Shown here: positions 56,372 to 64,000 of the stretch, piece by piece
Numbering within the stretch: position 1 is the stretch's first letter
Layout: every line of letters begins with the position of its first letter
Source: Lutimonas saemankumensis
GTDB taxonomy: Bacteria; Bacteroidota; Bacteroidia; Flavobacteriales; Flavobacteriaceae
Length of the DNA: 64,000 nt
NCBI RefSeq assembly: GCF_020171465.1
Contig: NZ_JAIUZR010000003.1
Span: 558,001 to 622,000, forward strand
Direction: 5' to 3'
The notes under the pieces: generated by a model
The model's database searches: none
What the model was told of the DNA's origin: nothing
Seen by the model: only the letters and a program-made list of their open reading frames with translations
Translations under genes and position numbers: made by a program

Positions 56372-57511
56372 TTATTTTCCTGTCAGTGAAACCAGTACTT
56401 CTATAACCTGATCCACTTCTTTTCTGGTATTGAATTTACTGAATGAGAAACGAACAGAAGTAAGTTTTGCGTCCTCTTCACTAAGTATGGCTCCGAGAAC
56501 ATGCGATCCCTTACTGCTACCACTTTGACAGGCACTGCCTCCTGATGCCGCGACTCCTTTAAGGTCAAGGTTAAACAATAACATAGGAATTTCTCTCGGG
56601 AACCTTACATTTAAAATATGAAAGGCAGATCTATCCGGGTTTTCAGACAGGCCGTTGAATTCAATTCCAGGAATCTTTGCCTTGAGATTTTGAATAAAAT
56701 ATTGCTTTAGATCTGAGATAAACTTCTTATCCTCATTAAAATGATCCATGGCCAAGGAAAGCGCCTTGGAAAGGCCAACAATACTATGGGTGTTCTCTGT
56801 ACCTGCCCTGAGTCCCATTTCCTGCTCTCCTCCGTGTAACATGGGTTCAAACTTATATGCCTTATTAATGATGGCAAATCCCACGCCCTTCGGGCCATGA
56901 AACTTATGGGCACTTGCGGCAATAAAATCAATGGGAATTCCTTTAAGGTCAATAGGAACATGTCCGATTCCCTGAACCGTGTCCGAATGAAAAAGAGTAT
57001 TGGTTTTCTTACATATCTCGGAAACCCGTGATGCATCCAGAATATTTCCCAGTTCATTGTTCACCAGCATCAGGCTAACAAGTGTTTTTGTATCTCCCGA
57101 ATTTAACAAACTCTCCAATTCTTCATAATCAATCTCTCCCTGCCCGTCTACAGAGACATAAACAATCTCGATGTTGAACTCTTTACCGAGGGCTTCAATG
57201 GTGTGCAATACGGCATGATGCTCCAAGGGAGAACTTATTATTCTCTTTACCCCAAGCTCCTTTACCGCATTGTATAATACCATATTATCGGCTTCACTTC
57301 CGCCTGCAGTAAATACTACTTCTGAAGCTGAACAATTGAAATAGGCAGCGATTTTTTTTCTTGCTGTTTCTAGCTCGGCCTTTGCTTTTCTTCCAAATCC
57401 ATGCGAAGAAGAAGGATTGCCAAAATTGTCCGTCATATGCTCAGCCATTGCCCTGATCACATCTGGGTCAAGGGGAGTGGTGGCTGCATTGTCAAAATAA
57501 ATTTTTTGCAT
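56372..57511 (-). CDS. Cysteine desulfurase (NifS/IscS family)
   Basis: 379 residues. PLP lysine K203 in SAHKFHGPKGVG, the catalytic Cys C328 in SGGSACQSGS, plus SPLEHHAVLH and FDNAATTPLD at the start. It releases sulfur from cysteine for Fe-S clusters or thiolation. Flavobacteria usually also carry a separate SufS, so this copy may serve tRNA or other sulfur transfer. A TACTTTTG box ends only four bases before its ATG. Confidence 0.93.
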   Translation of the reverse strand: MQKIYFDNAATTPLDPDVIRAMAEHMTDNFGNPSSSHGFGRKAKAELETARKKIAAYFNCSASEVVFTAGGSEADNMVLYNAVKELGVKRIISSPLEHHAVLHTIEALGKEFNIEIVYVSVDGQGEIDYEELESLLNSGDTKTLVSLMLVNNELGNILDASRVSEICKKTNTLFHSDTVQGIGHVPIDLKGIPIDFIAASAHKFHGPKGVGFAIINKAYKFEPMLHGGEQEMGLRAGTENTHSIVGLSKALSLAMDHFNEDKKFISDLKQYFIQNLKAKIPGIEFNGLSENPDRSAFHILNVRFPREIPMLLFNLDLKGVAASGGSACQSGSSKGSHVLGAILSEEDAKLTSVRFSFSKFNTRKEVDQVIEVLVSLTGK

Positions 57512-57515
57512 GTGA

Positions 57516-57523
57516 CAAAAGTA
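57516..57523 (-). promoter_or_regulatory. -7 box abutting the cysteine desulfurase ATG
   Basis: Minus-strand TACTTTTG (exact TAnnTTTG) is followed by TCAC and the ATG. If used, the mRNA is leaderless or nearly so. No -33 TTG at optimal spacing is seen. Confidence 0.45.
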
Positions 57524-57566
57524 ATTATTTTATTAGCAATACTATTTTAAAATCCGCATAAAACCT

Positions 57567-57574
57567 TACTTTTG
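57567..57574 (+). promoter_or_regulatory. -7 box for the small lipoprotein gene
   Basis: TACTTTTG matches TAnnTTTG and lies 48 bp before the ATG at 57623, back to back with the -7 box of the divergent cysteine desulfurase gene (43 bp apart). Confidence 0.5.
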
Positions 57575-57622
57575 TGCATCTTTTAGATGGTAATTGTTTG
57601 TTGAAATTTGACTTTTCTAAGT

Positions 57623-58141
57623 ATGAAGAAGTTGTTTTTGTTGGTTGTACTTACCTTCGTTTATTCGTGTAATGACGGCGATTTGGATATTTCAAGTTTT
57701 GAATTTGAAGATGAGGTAAATATTTGTGGTACTAATAAATATACCCTTTACAGGCTAAGTACGAATGAACAGAGAGAAGCTTTGATTGTCACTTTAACAG
57801 ATCTTCAGATCAGGAAGGATGAAGATCCGGTTCTACCTGTTAATGTTAGCGAAAATGGTGATTATACTGTTACTTACAGGCTTTTTGACGATCAGTTAAC
57901 CGATAGTTATTTCTGCGCTTCGGTACCGCCGGTTGAACCCGGAGTTTTGAAGGACTGGAGAGGAGTTTCAGGAACTATTTTTGTGGTCAATGAACCGATT
58001 TACGATACGGACGGAGAAACCATAACGGGCTGGAAGCATTATGTGGTGCTTAATGATGTAGTATTGAGGGTAGATGACCAGGAACTTAAACTTGACGAAA
58101 CTTTTGTTTACGGAACCGTTGAAACCGGACCTGCTTCTTAA
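57623..58141 (+). CDS. Small lipoprotein of unknown function
   Basis: 172 residues from the ATG at 57623; an in-frame TTG at 57608 is less likely because it adds residues before the signal. Lipobox VYSC (Cys near 16) followed by NDGDLD, an acidic start common in Bacteroidota lipoproteins. The rest is beta-rich (VNICGTNKYTLYRLS, GVSGTIFVVNEPIYD, HYVVLNDVVLRV). No family recognised. It ends 4 bp past the end of the convergent Smr gene. Confidence 0.78.
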   Translation: MKKLFLLVVLTFVYSCNDGDLDISSFEFEDEVNICGTNKYTLYRLSTNEQREALIVTLTDLQIRKDEDPVLPVNVSENGDYTVTYRLFDDQLTDSYFCASVPPVEPGVLKDWRGVSGTIFVVNEPIYDTDGETITGWKHYVVLNDVVLRVDDQELKLDETFVYGTVETGPAS

Positions 58142-58680
58142 TTTTTATTTCTGTTTTGAAAGAGAATGACTTCAGTAGCGCCTTGTCCATATTCGGAGTA
58201 GGAGGCATCATGATAAATCACAGGATATTTACTCAGTAAATTGATCAGCTCTTTTTTGAGTACCCCTGCACCCCTTCCATGAATAAAAATTATTTTTTGA
58301 TGTTTTTTCGCAAGGCTTGATTCCAGGGTTTTTCTTGCAGTCTCCAGTTGAAGTGACAATTTTTCAAAGTTGCTCATCCCTTTTTCGGAATCGATAAGTT
58401 CATGTATATGCAGGTCCACTTCTGTGATCAGTTCCCCTTTTTTTGATTTGCTTTTTGGCTTTTTCCTGGCAGCCTCATCAGGGCTTTCAGGTTCAAAAGT
58501 CTCAATCATATTTTTCCACTCTTTCCTGGCGACGAGCTCATGATACAGAAATTTGTAGTGAAAACCATCTGCGCTGCAAATCGTAACAGTTTCCGCATCG
58601 ATTTGGACAATTTCGCCTTCCAGCGTATCATTAACTACGCTAACCTTGTCGCCAATTTTAAATGGAACCTTCGAATTCAT
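58138..58680 (-). CDS. DUF2027-type N-terminus plus Smr-domain protein
   Basis: 180 residues from the ATG at 58680; the longer frame from 58731 adds an unlikely tail. A small SH3-like region (about 1-55: FKIGDKVSVVNDTLEGEI) is followed by a basic linker and an Smr domain: EVDLHIHELI, then IIFIHGRGAGVLKKEL (HGxG-type loop). Smr domains are associated with nucleic-acid cleavage (MutS2, SmrB). The overall layout is the DUF2027 protein of Bacteroidota. Cytoplasmic. Confidence 0.85.
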   Translation of the reverse strand: MNSKVPFKIGDKVSVVNDTLEGEIVQIDAETVTICSADGFHYKFLYHELVARKEWKNMIETFEPESPDEAARKKPKSKSKKGELITEVDLHIHELIDSEKGMSNFEKLSLQLETARKTLESSLAKKHQKIIFIHGRGAGVLKKELINLLSKYPVIYHDASYSEYGQGATEVILFQNRNKN

Positions 58681-58738
58681 AGTGGCAAATATATACTTAA
58701 AAAATTGTATTTTTATTTGCTTTTCAAACACTAGCTAC

Positions 58739-59023
58739 ATGGGATTTATTACTTTCCTCGAGGAAAACATGCTTTCTTGTCAATGGAAGGAATTTGGAGT
58801 GGAATGCGCAGGATGCGGATTTCAGCGTGCATTCATTTTTTTGCTAAAGGGAGAGTTTTTGAAGGCTTTCCTGATGTATCCCGCTATTTATACCTTATTG
58901 ATCATGTTCATCTATCTGGGCCTGCATCTTAAGTTAAATTTTCAAAAGGGACACTTGATTCTGAAATGGCTTTTTGTTTTAAATACAGCAATCATACTTT
59001 TAAATTACGTTCTTAAATTTTGA
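58739..59023 (+). CDS. DUF2752 membrane protein
   Basis: 94 residues from the ATG at 58739; the frame upstream to 58646 is antisense to the Smr gene start and not plausible. The DUF2752 signature is present: CQWKEFGVECAGCGFQRAF with spaced Cys (CxxCG), KGEFLKAFLMYPAIY, then two hydrophobic helices. Function unknown. It is 4 bp before a CCC-motif membrane protein gene, a recurrent pair in Bacteroidota. Confidence 0.84.
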   Translation: MGFITFLEENMLSCQWKEFGVECAGCGFQRAFIFLLKGEFLKAFLMYPAIYTLLIMFIYLGLHLKLNFQKGHLILKWLFVLNTAIILLNYVLKF

Positions 59024-59027
59024 TATT

Positions 59028-59348
59028 ATGTACAAAGAAAAACTACCTTATTCAAGAAGTGCTTTGATTCTCGGAATCAGCTCGATTGTTACCGCATGCT
59101 GTTGCTGGGGTTTAATTGGGGTCATTCTTGGTATTATAGGCCTTAGCAACGCCAATAAAGCAATAAAAATCCATGAGGAAGATCCAAATGCATTTGACGG
59201 AATAAATAATGCGCAGACAGGAAAAACTACATCCATAATAGGTATTATTATTGGAATCCTTTTGATGATATGGCACATTTATACCTTTAGCTCAGGGGAT
59301 TACGAGATTCTCTTTGAAGAGTATAATAACATGATTGACGAGTATTGA
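59028..59348 (+). CDS. CCC-motif membrane protein
   Basis: 106 residues, two membrane helices (about 12-38 and 66-82) with the name-giving triple Cys in VTACCCWGLIGVILGIIGL. The loop between is polar (SNANKAIKIHEEDP). The layout recalls CD225/DUF4190 two-helix proteins. Function unknown; coupled in spacing to the DUF2752 gene. Confidence 0.82.
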   Translation: MYKEKLPYSRSALILGISSIVTACCCWGLIGVILGIIGLSNANKAIKIHEEDPNAFDGINNAQTGKTTSIIGIIIGILLMIWHIYTFSSGDYEILFEEYNNMIDEY

Positions 59349-59391
59349 TTTTAAAGTATAAAATCAAGAATTATTTGTCTAATTTTACGGC

Positions 59392-60039
59392 ATGATAATA
59401 AATGATTCTAACAGACATAAAGGTCTGAGAAATCAGTTGGTTTCAACCATTAAGCGGAAAGGAATAAAAGATAAACTGGTACTGGATGCTATTGCAAAAG
59501 TACCGAGGCACCTGTTTATGGATTCCGGGTTTGTGGATTTTGCTTATCAGGATAAACCCTTTCCCATTGGAGCAGACCAAACGATTTCACAACCCTATAC
59601 AGTGGCGTTCCAAACTGAATTACTGGAAGTCAAACCAGGTCAAAAAATACTTGAAATTGGAACCGGCTCAGGTTATCAGACTGCCGTACTGATAGAATTG
59701 AAAGCCCAGGTTTACAGTATAGAAAGACAAAAGGAACTTTATACCAAGGTAAAAAAGTTTCTCCCTAAAGTGGGTTATGTACCTAAGAAGATTGTTTTTG
59801 GTGACGGTTATAAAGGACTTCCGGAAGATGCACCATTTGACGGCATAATTGTAACGGCAGGGGCACCCTATGTACCAAAAGAATTGCTGGGACAATTAAA
59901 AATAGGAGGAAAGCTGGTTATTCCTGTAGGAGATGATATTCAGGTAATGACTGTTTTTACACGGACCGGTGAAAAGAAATTTGAAAAACTGGAGTACGGT
60001 GATTTTAGGTTCGTGCCTATGTTGAAAGAAAAAAATTAA
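59392..60039 (+). CDS. pcm: Protein-L-isoaspartate O-methyltransferase
   Basis: 215 residues. PCMT blocks: VPRHLFMD, FPIGADQTISQPYTVA, the SAM motif ILEIGTGSGYQTAVL and GDGYKGLPEDAPFDGIIVTAGAP. It methylates isoaspartyl residues in damaged proteins to start repair. It is 43 bp after the CCC-motif gene and 15 bp before the sulfurtransferase gene. Confidence 0.95.
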   Translation: MIINDSNRHKGLRNQLVSTIKRKGIKDKLVLDAIAKVPRHLFMDSGFVDFAYQDKPFPIGADQTISQPYTVAFQTELLEVKPGQKILEIGTGSGYQTAVLIELKAQVYSIERQKELYTKVKKFLPKVGYVPKKIVFGDGYKGLPEDAPFDGIIVTAGAPYVPKELLGQLKIGGKLVIPVGDDIQVMTVFTRTGEKKFEKLEYGDFRFVPMLKEKN

Positions 60040-60054
60040 AAAACCCTTTGGATC

Positions 60055-60903
60055 ATGCCTGAATTTCATATCAAAACTCCAGTCGTCGAAGCTGATTGGT
60101 TACTCCGGAATCTTGGGGCATCAAATCTTGTTGTTCTGGATGCTACCTTACCTAAGGCCGTAAAAGGGAAAGCTGTTGAATCTCCAAAAGAACAGATTAA
60201 GGGAGCACTGTTTTTTGACATTAAAAAAGAGTTTAGTGATGTAAATGCCATCTATCCAAATACCTGGCCAGGTGAAAATGAGTTCATTGCAGCGGCTAGA
60301 AGGCTGGGAATAAATAAGGATTCCGCTATCGTTGTTTACGATGATCACGGTATCTATTCCAGTGCAAGGGCATGGTGGATGTTCAGGGCCATGGGACACC
60401 ATAATGTTGCCGTTTTAAATGGAGGCCTTCCTGCCTGGATATCTATAGGAGGAGTTACGGAACTTAAGGGAAAGAATAGATCAAAAGCAGGAGATTTTGA
60501 CGGAAAGTTTGATAAAGATTATATTATTGATCACCCGGAAGTACTTAAAAATTTAAAGGATGATCAAAAGTTGATACTGGATGCCAGGGCGAAGGAACGA
60601 TTTCTGGGTTTGGCAGAAGAACCAAGAGAAGGATTGAAAAGTGGCCATATCCCGGGTTCTAAGAGCCTGCCTTATACACAGCTTTTAAAAGAGGGTAAAA
60701 TGCGTGATGAAAAGGAGTTAAACAGGATATTTTCAGCGTATCCCTTGACAGAAAATGGCCTTATTTTTTCATGTGGCTCGGGAATAACTGCCTGTGTATT
60801 GGCCCTGGGTGCCGAATTAAGCGGATTAAAGAATCTGTCGGTTTATGATGGTTCATGGACGGAGTGGGGCAGTATGAATCATTTACCTGTTGAAAAGGGA
60901 TAA
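60055..60903 (+). CDS. 3-mercaptopyruvate / thiosulfate sulfurtransferase (SseA-like)
   Basis: 282 residues with two rhodanese domains. The inactive first domain (about 10-130) has VVYDDHGIYSSARAWWMFR; the second carries the catalytic Cys C240 in SCGSGITAC. The CGSG(V/I)TA loop favours mercaptopyruvate over thiosulfate. It moves sulfur to cyanide or thiols and may work with the cysteine desulfurase nearby. Probably co-transcribed with pcm. Confidence 0.92.
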   Translation: MPEFHIKTPVVEADWLLRNLGASNLVVLDATLPKAVKGKAVESPKEQIKGALFFDIKKEFSDVNAIYPNTWPGENEFIAAARRLGINKDSAIVVYDDHGIYSSARAWWMFRAMGHHNVAVLNGGLPAWISIGGVTELKGKNRSKAGDFDGKFDKDYIIDHPEVLKNLKDDQKLILDARAKERFLGLAEEPREGLKSGHIPGSKSLPYTQLLKEGKMRDEKELNRIFSAYPLTENGLIFSCGSGITACVLALGAELSGLKNLSVYDGSWTEWGSMNHLPVEKG

Positions 60904-60924
60904 TGAGTTTACAAGGTAAAACTT

Positions 60925-61782
60925 TTAGATGGCCTTTAAACTAAGGTCCATATTGCTTACCGAATGCGTCAGTGCCCCTGAAGAAATATAATCTACCCCA
61001 CATTCTGCATATTTTCTTGCCGTTTGCAGTGTTATTCCACCCGAAGATTCCGTTTCACATTGCCCGGCAATGAGTTTGACCGCCTTTTCTGTGTCCTCGT
61101 AATTAAAATTATCAATGAGGATCCGATGAATGCCATCATGATCAAGTATGGATTCGATTTCCTCTAAACTCCTGGCTTCCACTATAATCTTAAGATCCAG
61201 ATTATTCTCCTTAAGGTAATTTTTAGTCTTTTTAATGGCCCTGTCTACTCCGCCGGCAAAATCAATGTGATTGTCTTTTAGCATGATCATGTCATACAAT
61301 GCGAATCGATGATTCACACCCCCACCAATTTTAACTGCCCATTTTTCAATGGCTCTGATGCCAGGAGTTGTTTTTCTTGTATCCAGTATTTTGGTTCGGG
61401 TACCTTTTAGGAGATCAACAAATTTCTTGGTTTTGGTGGCAATCGCACTCATTCGCTGCATGGCATTTAACACCAGTCTTTCAGCCTTTAAAATCGATTG
61501 AGAACTTCCCGTCACAAAAAACACAATATCTCCCTCATTGACCCTAGTTCCATCATCGATAAAGGTTTCAACAATTAAATCAGGATCAACTTCCTTAAAA
61601 ATCATCTTGGCAAATTCCACCCCGGCAATGATTCCTTTTTCCTTTACCAGTAATTTCGCTTTGCCCTTGGCGTCTTTTGGAATACAGGCAAGTGAACTGT
61701 GATCTCCTTCACCGATATCCTCGCGAATTCCGTTTTTGATAATCCCCTGAAGTTCAATAGACATCTGTTCTTTACTGATCAT
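60925..61782 (-). CDS. nadC: Nicotinate-nucleotide pyrophosphorylase (carboxylating)
   Basis: 285 residues from the ATG at 61782 (MISKEQMSIELQGII), the usual NadC length. Starts at 61800 and 61881 would lie at or upstream of the -7 box and give an odd N-terminus. Family blocks: IREDIGEGDHSSLA, ILDTRKTTPGIRAIEKWAVKIGGGVNHRF, MLKDNHID and SSGALTHSVSNMDLSLKA (in parts). Makes nicotinate mononucleotide from quinolinate and PRPP. It is divergent from rlmH. Confidence 0.94.
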   Translation of the reverse strand: MISKEQMSIELQGIIKNGIREDIGEGDHSSLACIPKDAKGKAKLLVKEKGIIAGVEFAKMIFKEVDPDLIVETFIDDGTRVNEGDIVFFVTGSSQSILKAERLVLNAMQRMSAIATKTKKFVDLLKGTRTKILDTRKTTPGIRAIEKWAVKIGGGVNHRFALYDMIMLKDNHIDFAGGVDRAIKKTKNYLKENNLDLKIIVEARSLEEIESILDHDGIHRILIDNFNYEDTEKAVKLIAGQCETESSGGITLQTARKYAECGVDYISSGALTHSVSNMDLSLKAI

Positions 61783-61801
61783 AGTTTTCAATTTATCCAT
61801 G

Positions 61802-61832
61802 CAAAAATAAGTCTTTATATTTACCAAAACAA
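61802..61832 (-). promoter_or_regulatory. nadC promoter (-33 and -7)
   Basis: On the minus strand TTG (61832-61830) and TATTTTTG (61809-61802, exact TAnnTTTG) are 20 bp apart. The box ends 20 bp before the ATG at 61782 and overlaps the alternative longer reading frame, supporting the shorter start. Confidence 0.6.
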
Positions 61833-61840
61833 TCGGTTGA

Positions 61841-62314
61841 ATGAAAATCAAATTACTGGTTATAGGGAAAACAGATGACAAAAACCTTCAGGTTTTAATT
61901 CAGAAGTATGAAAAGAGATTGAGACATTATATCAATTTTGATCTGGAAATAATACCCGATGTAAAGAACATTAAAAATATGTCCGAAAAGGACCAGAAGG
62001 ATAAAGAAGGCCAGTTCATACTCAAGAAGGTTGTTCCAGGAGATCAGTTATGGCTTCTGGACGAAAAAGGAGAGATGTTCAGATCGGTGGAATTTTCACG
62101 ATTCCTTCAAAAGAAAATGAATTCAGGAGTAAAAAGATTTGTTCTTGTCATAGGAGGCCCTTATGGGTTCTCAGAAGCAGTTTACAATAAATCGACGGGC
62201 AAGATATCCTTGTCAAAAATGACCTTTTCGCATCAAATGATTCGATTATTTGCTGTTGAACAATTGTACAGAGCTTTTAGTATTTTAAAAAATGAGCCGT
62301 ATCATCACGAATGA
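61841..62314 (+). CDS. rlmH: 23S rRNA (pseudouridine1915-N3)-methyltransferase RlmH
   Basis: 157 residues, the fixed RlmH length. SPOUT fold with DEKGEMFRSVEFSRFLQ, the SAM-knot FVLVIGGPYGFSEAVY and the C-terminal SKMTFSHQMIRLFAVEQLYRAF in parts, then YHHE. It methylates Psi1915 of helix 69 in 70S ribosomes. Convergent to nothing; the DUF808 gene follows 40 bp later. Confidence 0.96.
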   Translation: MKIKLLVIGKTDDKNLQVLIQKYEKRLRHYINFDLEIIPDVKNIKNMSEKDQKDKEGQFILKKVVPGDQLWLLDEKGEMFRSVEFSRFLQKKMNSGVKRFVLVIGGPYGFSEAVYNKSTGKISLSKMTFSHQMIRLFAVEQLYRAFSILKNEPYHHE

Positions 62315-62354
62315 CAGAACCCATGAAATAATTAATGATTAAAGTCTTAGCCTT

Positions 62355-63230
62355 GTGACAGGATTTTTTGCAATTTTAGATGATATAGCTACATTGATGG
62401 ACGATGTAGCTCTGATGGCAAAATTTGCCACAAAGAAAACTGCAGGTGTTTTGGGAGATGATTTGGCCGTTGGGGCTGAAAAAGCATCCAGCTTCAGGGC
62501 TTCAAGGGAGTTACCGGTACTTTGGAAGATTACCAAAGGTTCCTTTCTCAATAAATTGATAATATTACCCTTTGCGTTCTTATTAAGTGCTTATGCCCCT
62601 CAATTTATAGTTCCCATCCTCCTAATCGGCGGGGTCTATTTAAGTTTTGAGGGTGTAGAAAAGATCGTACATACGTTCTTTGATAAAAAGCACAACAAAA
62701 AAGAAAAGGTTCAGTTTCAGACAGAAGAGGAATTGCTTGAAGTTGAAAAAGCAAAGATTAAGAATACCATTATAACAGACTTTATTTTATCCTTGGAGAT
62801 CATCATGATCGCCCTGGGAACGGTAACGGAACAGCCACTACTCGAGCAGATCCTTGTCGTTTCCATAGTTGCGATTATAGCCACAATCGGGGTCTACGGT
62901 ATTGTAGCTTTAATGGTGCGTATGGATGATACGGGAATGAAGTTGATCCATATGGCCAGGGGGAAAAGCCAATTCGTTAAATCCGTCTTCGTGATCATCG
63001 GAAAAGGATTGGTGTATTCACTTCCTAAACTAATCAAGTTACTGGCGGTCATTGGCACTATAGCCATGCTATTGGTAGGAGGAGGAATGTTTGTGCACAA
63101 CATCAAGGAGGTTCATGATTTTCTTCACGCCTTACCTATGATTGTTTCCGAACTTTTGGTGGGATTAGTAGTAGGTTTTATTGCCTATTTTCTTGTTGAG
63201 GGTTTTAAGAAATTAATAAAGCGGTGGTAA
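62355..63230 (+). CDS. DUF808 (YedI-like) inner-membrane protein
   Basis: 291 residues starting with GTG at 62355, the only start that gives the conserved N-terminus LDDIATLMDDVALMAKFATKK in parts, then KKTAGVLGDDLAVGAEKASSF and ASRELPVLWKITKGS. Several membrane helices follow (about 70-100, 140-180, 215-240, 260-285). The family is widespread but has no known function. A 31-codon frame starting in its stop codon (TAATG) is not convincing. Confidence 0.88.
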   Translation: MTGFFAILDDIATLMDDVALMAKFATKKTAGVLGDDLAVGAEKASSFRASRELPVLWKITKGSFLNKLIILPFAFLLSAYAPQFIVPILLIGGVYLSFEGVEKIVHTFFDKKHNKKEKVQFQTEEELLEVEKAKIKNTIITDFILSLEIIMIALGTVTEQPLLEQILVVSIVAIIATIGVYGIVALMVRMDDTGMKLIHMARGKSQFVKSVFVIIGKGLVYSLPKLIKLLAVIGTIAMLLVGGGMFVHNIKEVHDFLHALPMIVSELLVGLVVGFIAYFLVEGFKKLIKRW

Positions 63231-63321
63231 TGATATTTGCGGCCGGATTTATTGACTATCATGAACTTAATCCTGGTTTCTTTTCTGAAAATGGAGTTGT
63301 TCAGAGTTTAATAGGATTTCT

Positions 63322-63684
63322 TTAGTGTTTTAAAAATCCTCTTTTGGAACCTCTTTTGGCACTTGAGCCATGAACGCTGCCACCAGTCCAGGTTAAGCCA
63401 CTTTTTTGTTTCCTAAAGGAAGGGTATTCAGAATTCTGTAGAGGTTTTTTCTTATTGTTTTTATCAATTTTTCCTCCTTTGTTAAAAGTTTTGAATATGA
63501 TTTGTTTCTTTTTGTCATATCTTCTTCTTTCAGTTAAATAGAGGGGCAATGTCACTAAAAGTAAAATGCCTAACCCTATAATCAAAAAGAGATCTTTATG
63601 GGTCAAATCAATAAAGAGGCCAACGAAACGTATCGAAAGAAATGCCATGCTAAGTGTTGCTGAATAATAGATGGAACTCTTCAT
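63322..63684 (-). CDS. Small membrane protein with basic C-terminus, unknown
   Basis: 120 residues from the ATG at 63684. The in-frame TTG at 63777 overlaps the upstream stop and is less likely. Two hydrophobic stretches (about 5-25 and 32-50, FLIIGLGILLLVTLPLYL) are followed by a very basic tail (RRRYDKKKQ, KIDKNNKKKP, SAKRGSKRGF). The tail could bind RNA, DNA or phospholipid head groups. No family recognised. It is downstream of the HupE/UreJ-like gene and perhaps co-transcribed. Confidence 0.6.
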   Translation of the reverse strand: MKSSIYYSATLSMAFLSIRFVGLFIDLTHKDLFLIIGLGILLLVTLPLYLTERRRYDKKKQIIFKTFNKGGKIDKNNKKKPLQNSEYPSFRKQKSGLTWTGGSVHGSSAKRGSKRGFLKH

Positions 63685-63760
63685 GTCAAACGAATAAGAA
63701 GTTTCATTAATTCCATTAAAGTTAGTAAACAATAATTTATTGAACAAGAAGAAAAGAGGT

Positions 63761-64000
63761 TTAATCCCAGAAAGCAACGACGCGTTGTATCATCCAAAAA
63801 GCAGCCAGGGAACCTATGGCATAGGCAGGAATTTTTCTGCTGTATACCGGCCAGTTTTTGTAAAGAGATAATAGTTTAATCAACCCCAGGATAATTACTA
63901 CAAAGATAAGCTGACCCAGTTCCACCCCAATGTTGAAAAAAGCAAGTGCAAGTGGAATCTCATGTTGAGGAAGACCTATATCCGCCAACGCTCCGGCAAA
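63761..64000 (-). CDS. HupE/UreJ-like membrane protein, C-terminal fragment
   Basis: The frame is open to the right edge (about 79 residues seen; the TTG at 63988 is internal). The segment FAGALADIGLPQHE followed by IPLALAFFNIGVELGQL matches the HupE/UreJ_2 type of nickel- or metal-linked membrane proteins of Bacteroidota, with two helices and a final amphipathic one. The N-terminal part is off-window. Confidence 0.74.
   Translation of the reverse strand, partial: FAGALADIGLPQHEIPLALAFFNIGVELGQLIFVVIILGLIKLLSLYKNWPVYSRKIPAYAIGSLAAFWMIQRVVAFWD

Noticed and set aside
63230-63325. 31-codon plus-strand frame starting in the DUF808 stop codon (TAATG)
   Set aside because: Too short, no recognisable signal or leader logic, and it runs into the convergent gene; could be chance.
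1-64000. CRISPR arrays, IS elements, prophage, tRNA or rRNA genes
   Set aside because: I looked in the intergenic gaps and found no spaced repeats, transposase, integrase, cloverleaf or rRNA segment; nearly all the sequence is accounted for by chromosomal genes.

Overview
The window looks like chromosomal DNA of a marine-type flavobacterium (Bacteroidota, Flavobacteriia). The evidence is the AT-rich sequence, repeated Bacteroidota-type -7 promoter boxes (TAnnTTTG), Cys-lipoboxes followed by acidic residues, a PorV-family protein of the type IX secretion world, and gene families typical of the group (DUF4105/Lnb, CCC-motif membrane protein, DUF2027-Smr, fused ThrA, fused HisB, fused HisIE). 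I see no rRNA, tRNA, CRISPR array, IS element or phage gene; both window ends cut through genes.

Layout. 1-4115 (+): end of a surface or protein glycan locus (SDR C-terminus, PglC-like phosphoglycosyl transferase, PglE-like aminotransferase, terminator, PglF/CapD-type 4,6-dehydratase). 4108-14568: envelope and housekeeping genes (Lnb-domain protein, PorV-like protein, YheT hydrolase, RmuC, acyltransferase, K+ channel, GcvT, Xaa-Pro aminopeptidase, M1 peptidase). 14650-15810: Omp85-type barrel. 15847-20719 (-): thr operon thrA-thrB-thrC preceded by a Thr-rich leader peptide. 20988-28267: HdeD-like protein, ClpC, GyrA, TPR protein. 28327-31230 (-): beta-propeller-like protein, NlpC/P60 peptidase, thiolase. 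31492-38342 (+): 7TM-HD phosphohydrolase, a frameshifted S10 peptidase, DUF885 lipoprotein, serine hydrolase. 38361-43944 (-): LysA, PepT, two lipoproteins and a BNR/YCF48-like protein. 44009-52578 (+): patatin, then a complete his operon hisG-D-C-B-H-A-F-IE behind a His-rich leader peptide and attenuator, then a thioesterase. 52585-61782: HAD phosphatase, TypA/BipA, FKBP-TSP3 lipoprotein, cysteine desulfurase, small lipoprotein, Smr protein, DUF2752 and CCC-motif pair, Pcm, sulfurtransferase, NadC. 61841-64000: RlmH, DUF808 protein, a small membrane protein and the end of a HupE/UreJ-like protein.

The most notable signals are two leader-peptide regulatory regions that no gene call explains. 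Upstream of hisG, an 18-codon ORF with five His codons is followed by a strong terminator whose 3' arm is mimicked by a segment inside the leader, exactly the logic of transcription attenuation. Upstream of thrA, a 25-codon ORF has seven Thr codons, but its terminator is less clear. Together they suggest that this lineage uses ribosome-mediated attenuation for amino acid operons. A one-base frameshift between the signal peptide and body of the S10 peptidase is the clearest lesion.
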